NCBI RefSeq assembly: GCF_032118995.1
Contig: NC_092666.1
Span: 10,986,501 to 11,050,500, forward strand
DNA from: Asterias amurensis
Taxonomy: Eukaryota > Echinodermata > Asteroidea > Forcipulatida > Asteriidae
Direction of reading: 5' to 3'
DNA length: 64,000 nt
The notes beneath the pieces are model-generated. The model searched no databases and was not told the DNA's origin. It saw only the letters and a program-made list of their open reading frames with translations. The position numbers were made by a program, and so were the translations under genes. How positions within the stretch are numbered: the stretch's first letter is position 1; each line of letters opens with the position of its first letter. Below, in pieces: positions 9,401-19,500 of this stretch.

Positions 9401-12055
9401 TGCTGTAGTCTCACCACTTGACCTGGGGTCATTTCACCTGTTGAGACAACTCTGCACCCCCAGTGGAGAACTGTTAGTAAAAGAAATTATGTTGGCGTAA
9501 CCCATCCTACCCTAAACATATGGCCGACCCTCAATATTTTTGTTTTTCCAAGGAAAGAATTTTAATGATTAAAATCTATTACAGACGTAAAAATAAATAA
9601 ATGTCATCAAGAGTTTAAATAACACTACTTGTTGTGTATAGCCTCGTTTTTGTTGGTTTTATTTGGTATACTATCGGCTTAAACAACTAGAAAACATGTC
9701 ATTTTCGTTCCTTGGAAGGGGACAAAAAACAAACTCCCTACCTACCATATATTTTGGGCCTGTTCACCCACATAACATTTTTTTTTATGCCTTAGCATTT
9801 GCCTGTTGGTAATTTTAATTAGATAAGTGTGCAGAAGCATATTGTTAATCTTGTTGGTGGAAGTTTTGGGATCAACGTTACGACCTCTTTCCCACTGTAG
9901 GTCTGTAGCCTGGTAGCCAGCCTCTGGTAGCCAGCCTGGTAGCTACCGGGCAACCTCGGTAGTCTAGTTGGTAAGACACAGCTCTAGAGTTGCAAGGGTC
10001 GTGGGTACGAATCCCACCCGAGTAACATGCCTGTGATATTTGTTCACGGGACTCGGAAAGTACTGAGTAGACAGTGCTAACACACATCGGTGTATGGGTA
10101 AAAAAAAAATAATAATAATAATCTTGTCTTTGTGCAATTTTACATTTTAATATTTTATACGTTGCTGTACAAAAGGATTGTAAATTTCATGTATTTTTAT
10201 ATACCTGACGAATAAACCATTCAATTCAATTCAATTCAATTTGTGTCGCTCTTATCTTTAGTATCCGGACTGGCTGGAGCAGAACAAGACCAAAGTAGAG
10301 CAGTCAGACTTTGATCGTTTTACTAAGCAGTATGGTCTGATGACTAGACTGTGCCTGGAGTACGAGTCCGAGAACCAGACGGACGCCCAAGAAGTACGAC
10401 AAGAACGGATGACGAGGATCATGGATCTTATCCAAGAGGTAAACGGAAAATGCCAAGCTTTGTGAGGTTTTTTTAAAAGTTTGCTACCAAAACAATTCAA
10501 AGTTGATAGTATATCTCGTTATTGTGATAATGCCCTTTTGTTTTTCTCGTTACTGCGATAATGCCCTTTGGTTTTTCTCGTTATTGTGATAATGCCCTTT
10601 CATTTATATTCTGGGTCGTACATGTACGATTGATGACACTATTCGAGTACATAAAATAGACCGTAGATGTATGACCTTGGCAATGGTTTTAGTGTCATGC
10701 AAAATATTAGCAACATTTTTGTCAATTATTTTTTTTCAGATGGAGGGACTTGGTCAGCCACCCAAAGATATTGTTGGTGAAGGGGTAAGTAGTTTCATAA
10801 TAATAATAATAATAAAAATATCGAAGTCTTATATAGCGAACGTAACTACCAAACAAGGTACTCAAGGCGCCGAGTATATACAAACTTCCAGAAAGACAGT
10901 GATGAATTCCGAGACCCAATTATTTAGCACCTTATAAGGGTTTACAAGGTGCTACAGCGCATATAGCAGCCACAGCTAGGAAAACCGGGCGTACCCCTTT
11001 GACATACGTTACACAACACATGGGACCAAAGGCTTTATGTCCCATCCGAAGGACGAAGCAATGGTTAAGTGTCGTGCTTAAGGACACAAGTGTCACGCCT
11101 GGGGATTCGCACCCACTCTCTGCTGATCAGAAACACCAGAGTTTTAATTCCGTGCTCTTAACCGCTCGGCCACGAAGGTGGCACTCATAGTAAATAACTT
11201 CTTTCATAAGTTTTTTTTTATGGATGGAGGGGTCAGGGCTTGGCTATTGTGAAGTGTTTTTGGTCTGGCCAACCAAAGATTATAGAATGCAAAAGGCAAA
11301 AGACGGGGAAGCGGTTCTCCGTCTGTTGTAGAAACAGGGGCTGATAACACAAAGAGCTAAGATTGATCTCAACTGCAAATCAATTCTAGTTGCTACATAA
11401 ACATACATGTACTATGTAAATAAAGTGTGATGTCACAATACAATCACTACAGTGATACTGACAGTTTGTCTTGCGATTAATTTTTTTGCTTTGTGAAATC
11501 GGCCCCAGGAAATATTCACAAGTGCCATTTCACCAAGCATGTGTTTTGTGGTATCATTAATAACAAACAATGGTTATTTTATGCAATGATCTGGGCCCAA
11601 TTTTATGGCTCTGTTTACTGTTGAATTCTGCGCTTACGATCGCGATTCCCCGCTTACGTGCAAGCGCCGAATTGCTGCGTTAGCCTTGTAAGCATAGACC
11701 GCCTAGTCACGTGGAGAACGCACGCACAGAAGCCAAAATTCGCCACTGACCCTTGAAATACGCTTGTCGTAACCACAGAATTCCCTGCTTCTGTAAGCGC
11801 CGATGCTGTGCTTACGTTAAGCAGAGCCAGGAAATTGGGCCCTGTTGTTGAATCAAAAGAGTTGCTCGCTGAAATGGTATCAAGAGCACATATTAATCCA
11901 TAGTCAAGCTTTATAAATTTTTGACACTACGGAGTGTTTTTATAATTGTTTTCTTCTTCTCACTGCAGGGCGCCGGTTTAGGCCTTCAGTTCGATGCCCA
12001 AGGCATGCCCAAGATACCCGGAATGCCACAGGGGGACCAGTGTAGTGTCATGTGA
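3461..12055 (+). CDS. PEX19: Peroxisomal biogenesis factor 19 (PEX19)
   Basis: Cytosolic chaperone and receptor that binds newly made peroxisomal membrane proteins and docks on PEX3. Coding exons: 3461-3587, 5621-5721, 6663-6843, 8542-8663, 9186-9344, 10262-10438, 10740-10784 and 11969-12055. All have GT/AG borders and matching phases, and give 332 aa (human about 299). An acidic N-terminus is followed by a PEX3-binding-like helix GLDDLLDSALQDFDKKKP (residues 36-53, across the exon 1/2 junction). An F/YFxxxF-like helix, ALFNQLF (86-92), resembles the PEX14-contact site. The conserved helical cargo-binding domain includes MQQMMQNLLSKDILYPSLKE (about residues 204-223) and continues through the YPDWLEQNK exon. 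The protein ends CSVM (329-332), a CaaX farnesylation box. The start at 3461 is preferred because its MAD opening resembles the family; an in-frame ATG at 3422 would add 13 residues. Introns 1-7 carry many repeats. Identification is firm. Confidence 0.96.
3871..4398. mobile_element. Foldback element in PEX19 intron 1
   Basis: Terminal inverted repeats of about 38 bp: CAGCCTGGCTGATTTTTCTC at about 3878 and its complement GAGAAAAATCAGCC starting at 4370. The interior includes a GGGCGCTGTTGA motif at about 3966. Confidence 0.6.
4489..4650. mobile_element. Short foldback (MITE) in PEX19 intron 1
   Basis: TACGCCTCTCTTAATATT at 4489 faces AATATTAAGAGAGGCGTA ending at 4650, an exact 18-bp terminal inverted repeat. 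A second inner pair, AATGAGGCTA / TAGCCTCATT, extends the stem. Confidence 0.7.
4943..5022. repeat. Near-perfect palindrome
   Basis: Arms of about 38 bp (GTTCCATCCGAAAAGTAC and its complement GTACTTTTCGGATGGAAC) meet almost without a loop at about 4982. This could extrude as a cruciform. Confidence 0.7.
5281..5435. mobile_element. Foldback (MITE) in PEX19 intron 1
   Basis: TAATGAATGTTT at the left end faces AAACATTCATTA at the right end. The inner stem GGAATGTTCCATTCAAC / GTTGAATAGAACATTCC surrounds a short loop at about 5360-5373. Confidence 0.65.
6249..6627. mobile_element. MITE-2 foldback element
   Basis: The left end GGACACTATTGGTAATTACT faces a right end reading GACAATTACCAAAAGTGTCC before TTTAAA. 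It matches the full-length copies at 20781, 23440 and 53832. It ends 36 bp before the PEX19 exon 3 acceptor. Confidence 0.8.
6868..7010. mobile_element. Short foldback (MITE)
   Basis: AAGCCATGTCCGA at the left end faces TCGGAGATGGCTT at the right end. Inner GGCTACAGCTA pairs with TAGCTGTAGCC, within a run of GCTGTA repeats. Confidence 0.55.
7018..7375. mobile_element. MITE-6: two adjacent copies
   Basis: Two head-to-tail units start with GGGCCCAATTTCA(T/A)AAAGC at 7018-7019 and 7214. Each runs through TTAAGCAGAAAAT and GGTAACC(T/G)GTTTCT to a partly complementary end (TTTTTGAAATTGAGCCCC for the first). Related degraded copies are seen near 12380-12546, 24636-24806, 57951-58230 and 59669-59950. 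Confidence 0.55.
7625..8430. repeat. 36/38-bp minisatellite in PEX19 intron 3
   Basis: About 21 tandem units of AAAATGCCTTGGTGCCCTTG followed by CCATTTCACCACAAAG(AG). Units are 36 or 38 bp and carry a few diagnostic variants (CATCTCACCACGAGG, TTGATGCCC). The order of variants recurs every 226 bp, one 36-bp plus five 38-bp units, as seen at 7632, 7858 and 8084. The long reading frames through it are by-products of the repeat. Confidence 0.93.
8755..8950 (-). mobile_element. SINE-A, tRNA-derived (minus orientation)
   Basis: On the minus strand it carries an A-box-like TAGTTGGTAAGACACTGCTC, then a B box GGGTTCGAATCC, then the GAGTATTATGCC and stem-like tail shared with the other copies. It is followed by the GATGCAAAT-type tail seen near 8712-8740. 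Confidence 0.75.
9940..10110 (+). mobile_element. SINE-A, tRNA-derived
   Basis: Starts GGTAGCTACCGGGCAACCTC. The A-box-like TAGTCTAGTTGGTAAGACAC and B-box-like GGGTACGAATCCC are spaced as in a tRNA, followed by ACTCGG(A)AAAGTACTGAGTA, GGTGTATGGGT and an A-rich (AAT)n tail. Box B has one substitution. A short GGTAGCCAGCCT duplication precedes it. Confidence 0.8.
10130..10241 (+). mobile_element. Non-LTR retrotransposon 3' tail
   Basis: TTTCATGTATTTTTATATAC then GACGAATAAACCATTCAATT, ending in an (ATTCA)n-type microsatellite. It resembles a truncated LINE 3' end. The reverse complement of the same tail is embedded five times in the PPOX intron satellite. It ends about 20 bp before the PEX19 exon 6 acceptor. 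Confidence 0.65.
10514..10606. repeat. Three tandem 31-bp units
   Basis: CTCGTTATTGTGATAATGCC and its near copies start at 10515, 10546 and 10577, in PEX19 intron 6. Confidence 0.85.
10797..11188 (-). mobile_element. SINE-B, tRNA-derived with LINE-like tail (minus orientation)
   Basis: On the minus strand: GTGGCCGAGCGGTTAAGAGC (A box region of a Ser/Leu-like tRNA), a variable-loop-like stretch, and GGGTGCGAATCCCC (B box). A body of about 250 bp ends in GCGCCTTGAGTACC...CGCTATATAAG and a (TTA)n tail. Confidence 0.75.
11593..11842. mobile_element. MITE-4 foldback
   Basis: The left end GGGCCCAATTTTATGGCTCT faces a right end AGAGCCAGGAAATTGGGCCC. The interior carries GCTTACG/CGTAAGC motifs. Sister copies are at 21907 and 34529. 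Confidence 0.8.
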
Positions 12056-13251
12056 TCCCCCTGGCAGGATACCAATGACGTATAAAAAACACTCACACTG
12101 CAGGGTACCAGTATAGTGTCATGTGACCCAAGCAACCAGCCACCTGAAGCATCACATGACTACAACAATGACTTGTCATTGGTTGGTATCGACTCGGGAT
12201 GTTTTCTAAGGAAATTGGTTTTGATCAAATTGCTTGCCCTTGTCGTGATTGGAGTGTTTTGTATTAATGGAGCAGCTGATTGGGCAACATGTGGTTTAGA
12301 GACACCTTACCATTAATTGTTTCTCTCCACCTAGGAGTCAATGAATTCATGAACATAAACAAATCTGATATTTTAACATTGAGCCTGTGAGCATGAAAAC
12401 TTTCTTAAGCACATAAATCTTCAGAAATGGTTACCAGCCAAAATTCCTTAAAATTCACATTGTTGCAACTGGTGCAAACTCATTTTTTGCTTAGCTAAGA
12501 AATTCACTGAGCTGTTCAGTCTGCTGAACAGATAATGAAACAGGGCCCTAATCAAAATGTATGAGATGTTAATTAAAGAGTTTGACCATGTGCAATGAAT
12601 TTACTTGGGGTGTCTATGGGAGATATAATTTAAGATGAATGTTAAGCTACCAGACAACTAACACCTGTTATCTTTATGTAATTCCTTTTCCAATCTGGAC
12701 TTAGGTCATGCACAAACCAGTAAGGCTGCTTACTGCCTTGGCCAGGCAGAATAACTGCTGAACCAAAGTCTAATGACCGAAATTCAATATAGAACATTCC
12801 CACTCGTGGTGGTGGAAATGATCTATAGTTATTGAGGGTTTTTTTGGGGGGGGGGTAAAAATTCTGAAAATCTTTAATGGAGCTTTCAAATAACGGTGAT
12901 AAAATTGTGTTGCAATAATATGTTAACTGTACTAGGTTGGCCAAAGGAAAGCTGTAATTTGCCTTACCATGTAGGAACGATACAGAATTCTTACTCCATG
13001 GCCATATACAGAGGTGGCGGGACTTTTGCAGAGAAACTGGATTTCGGGGGTTAAAATTTGTTTTTTTATACAGTGTTCAGGAAGTGCCATCTAATTCCTT
13101 CAAGAAGATGATTTCCGATTTCTGATCTCACATGAAGCTGAATGGCACTTCAAAACCTCTGTACTTTTTCTGTATTTGTTGTCATCTTTTGTTTATAAAT
13201 TATCAATAATGTATTTCTCCTAGATTGTAAATTATCTTTTGGTATAATAAG
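12056..13251. other. PEX19 3' UTR and downstream spacer
   Basis: No second gene is seen. The segment contains a possible alternative last exon (12104-12316, see findings), a degraded MITE-6-like stretch near 12380-12546, and a G10 run at about 12846. Confidence 0.5.
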
Positions 13252-13257
13252 AATAAA
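13252..13257 (+). terminator. Candidate polyadenylation signal for PEX19
   Basis: AATAAA in an AT-rich setting about 1.2 kb after the PEX19 stop and 329 bp before the BUD13 start. It is the best hexamer before the next gene. No transcript evidence is available. Confidence 0.4.
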
Positions 13258-13454
13258 AAAATAGTAAAATTTTGAAAAGTTTTAATTTGGTAAATAATAA
13301 TTATTTGGTTTTCACTAGGCAGACAAGAAACTGAACTGAAAATCTATATGTACTTATGGTTTCGGATGGTTTGAAATTCAGTCATCATAAATCATGCAAA
13401 AAAAAATCCAGGGGGTGGGGCTTCGTGTAGTTTGATAAAACGACTTACTTGAAT

Positions 13455-13564
13455 AGCGCCCTCTGTTGACACTTTAAAAGTACAAAACAAAATGTTTAAC
13501 AGCGCCCTCTTTTGTTTCTTAGAAAAATACTAAAACGAAATTTTAAACAGCGCCCTCTGTTGGC
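13455..13564. promoter_or_regulatory. Three CTCF-like motifs in the BUD13 promoter
   Basis: AGCGCCCTCTGTTGAC (13455), AGCGCCCTCTTTTG (13501) and CAGCGCCCTCTGTTGGC (13548) are spaced about 46 bp apart just upstream of the BUD13 ATG. They resemble the vertebrate CTCF core GCGCCCCCTGCTGG. Binding is inferred from similarity only. Confidence 0.35.
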
Positions 13565-13585
13565 TTTAGTGAACACTCAAACAAA

Positions 13586-16500
13586 ATGGCGCTTCCCATA
13601 GATCAGAAAGAATATCTGAAACGCTACATGTCTGCAGAGCCTGACGATTCGAGCAAGAAAAAACGCAGAAAGAAAGTGAAGACAAGTGTGAAAGTTACTC
13701 GGTAAGCAAATCTGATCACTTGAACGATAGCATGTCTTTACAACAAAATGTAAAACATACTTTGCCTCACTGACCACTCCTCTCTCCATGCTCTCACTCA
13801 CTCAGTCTAGCCCCACTTCACTTGTGTGACTAACTAAGGTAAGGATAGCTGAATCCTTAGCCACACGTCCACCCCATTTCCTCATGCAGCTAAGAAATAA
13901 TAAAATTCTGGCGCCTTATCTACGAGCCACCCGCAGTATTAACCGGCTGAGCGTGTAATAAAATTTTAAAAAGATAATTTTAACGATATTACTTAGCTAC
14001 CTTTCGCCTACTCCTAGAACTATTTCGGTTTCGTCCGGCTATCGTCTCCCGTAACCTCATAGGTTTTAGACTCAGTAACTGGGGCGCTGTACTCCTTTTA
14101 AACAATTTTTGACTTATCTGTCGTATTAGCGCCCCAGGGAACGGCACAGAATTTTAACAAATACCCTGTTTTTCGCGACACCCAGCCACAAAAAATGCCT
14201 CAAAATGACAAAAAGACCAAACAAACTAGCTTAAAAATCGCCTACTCTATTCTCGATACGTCTAGGATGTAACATCAGGCATTTAATTGTACTCACGATC
14301 ATTTTTTAAACTCCAAATCGATGATTTTAAACTCCGCATCGTGGAGCGATTGACAAGTCTTCGATTTTCGGATGTGTATGATAACGAAACATGGCGTCGC
14401 GGTGTATAGATTAGGTGGTAGTCGCATCACGTGTCTTCGGTTTGTTGGTGACGCGTTGTGGGTGGATGTCCATCAACGGCTGTTTATTGCTACACTTGTT
14501 ACAGACATTGCAGCGAATGCTATACATTGTACACTGGGATGGGTACAGGCGCTGCAGCTAGCGAGTGCCCACGTGCGTTCTACCTCCATGGTTCAATCAT
14601 GAGCAACGTAACTTACACGGTGCCGGGTTGTTGGAAAATTATCAGAAAGGGGGTGAAAGGTTCTCAGAAAGGGAATATTGTCTGAAAGAGGGGATGAAGT
14701 CTGCTGGTCTGGATTTTTCTGGTCATCGCCCCCCCCCCCCCCCAAAAAAAAAAAAAAAGGGAAAAAAGGGGAAAAAAGATGATAAATAAATAAAAACCGC
14801 TGTACTTCATCTAGGCCTACGATTTTTGTGGGTACCGTTCCAGCAAATCCTGGTATGTATCTGTATTGAACGCCATTTTTTTTGACAGTGACACTGGCAG
14901 CACTTAACATTATAAGAAGCAATTTAACCATGCACAAAAATCGTAGACCTAGGTGAAGTACAGCGGTTTTTATTTATTTATCATCTTTTTTTCCCCTTTT
15001 TTCCGTTTTTTGGGGGGGAGGGGGCGATGACCAGAAAAATCCAGACCAGCAGACTTCATCCCCCTCTTTCAGACAATATTCCCTTTCTGAGAACCTTTCA
15101 CCCCCTTTCTGATAATTTTCCAACAACCCGGCACCGTGTAAGTTACGTTGCTCATGATTGAACGTATGTGGGCACTCGCTAGCTGCAGCGCCTGTACCCA
15201 TCCCAGTGTACAATGTATAGCATTCCCTGCAACGCCTGTAACAAGTGTAGCATTAAACAGCCGTTGATGGACATCCACCCACAACGCGTCACCAGCAAAC
15301 CGAAGACACGTGATGCGACTACCACCTGATCTATACACCGCGACGCCATGTTTCGTTATCATACACATCCGAAAATCGCAGACTTGTCAATCGCTCCACG
15401 ATGCGGAGTTAAAAATCATCGATTTGGAGTTTAAAAAATGATCGCGAGTACAATTAAATGCCTGATGTTACATCCTAGACGTATCAAGAATAGAGTAGGC
15501 AATTTTTGAGCTAGTTTGTGTGTTTTTTTTGTCATTTTGAGGCATTTTTTGTGGCTGGGTGTCGCGAAAAACAGGGTATTTGTTAAAATTCTGTGCCGTT
15601 CCCTGGGGCGCTAGTACGACAGATGAAGTCAAAAATTGTTTAAAAGGAGTACAGCGCCCCAGTAACTGGGTCTACATAGGTTTATATCTCTCACGCGTTA
15701 AACGACCCATGGTTCAATGAATTTTGGAATCAGGAATCTCTCTTTTTTTTTTTTTAATCTCGCCAAAATTAGGCTCTATGTGTCCTTTGATGTATCAATG
15801 TGTAATCTTTCGACCAGAGAATCCACTCCGCAATCTCAAAAATTGTTAAAAATGATAAATTCTTACCGTAATTTCAGGTTCCCGATCTACTGTACGTGTT
15901 ACTCCTCTGCCAACAATAATTGACAATTACCCGACCTCGTTTTGCGAAAATGCGTCACGAGAGGGCGGGTACGATCTGTGATTTGTGTACAAAACATACA
16001 CGGAACACTTTTTGCACACAGCCGTTTACATACTGGTACCCTGTGCGAGCTTCGTGTCCCGTCGGCGACGCCGTCGGTAGTGGGGTTACATTATCGCAAC
16101 TATGTTGGGGTGGCTTTTGGTTTGGTTTTTTAGCAGGAGGATGTCAGGGGTTGTTGAAATCAACTTGAACTTTAGTGTTCATGGTAACAACAGATATTTA
16201 GAGGCGTCCAGTACTTATATAAAACATGATTTATTGACTTATTTTTGTGGTTGCTTTGCCCATGATGTTTACATTGTGTCAATAACATTGCAATTTCGCA
16301 AACCTTAATTACTTAGTATTTTCCACCATACCATGCATAGCCTTAAGTATTTTCTTGCTTTCCCTACCTTTAGTACCTTCACAATTGTTGATGATGATGT
16401 AGACATCAAGGCACTGGCCCTGACCGAACAGCAAGATGACCTTCACAACCCTCTCAATGATGACGAGACTCCCCTCATTGCCGACATCATCGACGATCGA

Positions 16501-19500
16501 CCCAAGGAAGAGGTGATCCTGGAGCAGTATCGGACCAGTAACAAATGGAAGCAGATGGGTAAAGATAAGGAAGAGGTCTCAAATGGTGACCAGTCTCCAC
16601 CAAGACGGAGCTCAGCTGGAAGGAGAACCCGTCATGACTCATCAGAGTCGGATCTTTCCCCGTCTCGTAAACCCACTTCGAGGCGACAAAGACTTGACAC
16701 GGATTCTGATGCATCCCCTCAAAGAAAGGCAGTTTCACGCCATTCTTCAAACTCAGATCTTTCCCCCGTTAGACAACGGCAGCGAAAGTCTTCAAGGAGT
16801 AAAGATCAGGACAAAGATGTTCACAGAAAACAACGAATCTCCCGTCGCTCAGCATCACCCGATTCTGACTTGTCTCCAGTCAGGAATTCAAAATCCCGAT
16901 CAGACCCTCCAAGAAGGAGTGAAACTATTAGGCATGATTCAGATTCAGATCTATCCCCACCCAGACGAGGACAGGTCAGACGGGGTGAGACAAAGGGTAA
17001 TAGATCACAAGCCAAACAAACATCAAGGAATGATTCAGACTCTGACCTATCTCCACCAAGGAAGGGACATGACAGAAGGGGTGATACAAAGGGAGATAGT
17101 AGAGCAAAGGCCAAGAAATCATCCAGGCACGATTCTGACTCAGATCTTTCCCCACCTAGACGAGAACATCCAAAGCAAGAAAGTGGTCGTCATGCCAGAC
17201 AGACTCACACAAGAGGGTCCGACTCAGATTTGTCCCCACCACGGAAAGGACATGACAGACGGGGTAATACACAGGGTAACAGATCACCTGCCAGAAGACA
17301 AACGCGACATGATTCAGATGAGGACCTGTCCCCACCCAGAAGAAGGCAACCTAAACAGGACGACAAACGTAGCGGCAGCGCCAGAGGATCTCGAACAAGA
17401 GGCTCCGACTCAGATTTCTCGCCTGTCCGGAGAGACAATTCAAGACAAGTTACACCTGGGGCACGCAAGATTAAGCAAGAGCGTGATTCATCACCGAGGA
17501 GAAGGGATGCTGATGCAACGAGAAGATTAAAGGAGGATGGAAGAGTCGACAGACGCCCGGAGAAGACACTTTCAGGTGACTATTTATTTGTGTTTTGTTT
17601 TTCTGTTTAGATGCTGCATACAAGAATACATAATCTGAGAATTGTGTGTCCGACAGTAATGCTTCTCAGATTTAAATAAGGGGCATAAAAACTGATCATC
17701 TTTTTACAGAATTGCTTCGATGTGAACAATTTCTTAACATGCTTTATGCCATCAAAAACTGAGCACTGTATGCCCCTAACCAAACAAGTTTTAATTGCTT
17801 CTAATTTTAAAGGAACACGTTGCCTTGGATCGGTTGAGTTGGTCTTTGAAAAGCGTCCTGTAATCGTTTGTTACAAAATCGATATGGTTAGAAAGATGTT
17901 GTAAAAGTAGAATACAATGATCTACACAAATATGCCTCAAAATTGCGTGGTTTTCGTTTTACCTCGTTGACATGGAAGTCAAAACTTTGACTCCCATAAA
18001 TGGCCGACCGTGTTAGTTCGCGATGTAAAATGAAAACTGTGTAATTTTGAGTGATACTTGTGTGGATCATTATATTCTACTTTTAAAACATCTTTCTAAC
18101 CATATGCATTTCATAACAAACGGTTTCAAACGCTTTTCATAGACCAACTCGTCCGATCCAAGGCAACGTGTTCCTTTAAAGATGATTATCAAATGTATCT
18201 TCCCTTTAAGGGCGATTCAGGGAAGAGAAACATGTACCATGTAGTTCAGCCTTTTTTCCTGAATTGAGACCTTTTAAAATCTACCTGGTATAAAAAATGC
18301 TGTATTTTTCTCAAAATTAAATAAGTCAGGCCCTTTAATCTACTTCTCTAGTGCTGAGGATACTGTTACCAAAGACGCCTTGGAATCTATAACTCCAGTG
18401 GTTATCAAAATGTTGAAACGCCATCAATGCGATGTATGGATCTGGATCCAAGTTTAAGAACTTTTTTGTCTCTCATCCCTGAGAATGAAGTGTCTTCATT
18501 TCTGCTGAATATTTACTGTAGTCATTGTGAAGTATTGGTTTCTTTAAATATCCTCTCTCCCCATGTCTATTAACAGGAACCAAGGCAGGTTTGTCTGACG
18601 CCAAGTCAATGAGACGAGAAAATGAGGAGTCAAGACGCCGGGATGCTGACATGTACAATAAGATGGATGATGACGTGTCTGGAAGAAATGCCCGTAAGTA
18701 AGAAACGGAGAAACATTGCTCTTAGAACACCAGCATCAGGGCTCAAATTTTACACTGGACCAGTGGTCCAAGACCAGTGATATTAACATGGGGCCAGTAA
18801 ACTCAAGACCAAAAATGTCAGGCTGTCTTGCGTTTTTCAAATGAATAACATTATCTCACTTTGTAGTAATAAAACGAAGTATGCTCATCGGGGCCAAAAC
18901 ATAGGATTCAAACTGCCTCTAGCTACCGGGCAACCTCGGTACTAGTCTAGTTGGTAAGACACTACACTAGATTTACTGGTCGTGGGTTCGAATCCCACCG
19001 AGTAACATGCCTGTGATATTTTTTCACAGGACACGGGAAAGTACTGTGTATACAGTGCTACAAACATCGGTGTATGGGTAAAATTCAAAGTTTAATTAAT
19101 ATATTTAAAATTTAAAATATTGCCTTTTGTCTGATAAATACCTGTCAATTCAGTAACAATGTGTGTTAGCACTGTATACTCAGTACATTCCCAAGCTCTG
19201 TGAAAAAGATCACAGGCATATAACTTGGGTGAGATTCGAACCTACGACTTTTGCAATTCTAGAACAGCGTCTTACTAACAACGAAGATATTGATGTCGAA
19301 ATTGTGTTTACTTTTTAGAAACTGTTTTCCGAGACAAGTCGGGCAAAGCAAGAGATCTGAAAGCCGAGAAACGACAGAAGAGAGAAGACGAGGCTAAGAA
19401 AGCCCAAGACGATGAGAAATTCCTGGAGTGGGGCAAAGGGTAAGTACGTGTTCTCCGTTCTGACATCTATAGCAATGTGTAAATCGGTTAACATGTTGCG

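Noticed and set aside
9958..10025. Genuine tRNA genes at the A/B-box sites (also near 18950, 21500, 23090, 29770, 28260)
   Set aside because: They occur as many dispersed copies with long shared non-tRNA bodies and tails, and the acceptor stems do not close. They are tRNA-derived SINEs.
14372..15368. Mirror-image open frames of 60-114 codons ([10 protein letters not shown]...) in the large foldback
   Set aside because: The same peptide appears from both arms because of the inverted repeat. There is no transposase or other domain.
16583..17530. 315-codon alternative frame overlapping BUD13 exon 2
   Set aside because: It is a shadow of the repeat-rich coding exon; the other frame matches BUD13 and joins its neighbours in phase.
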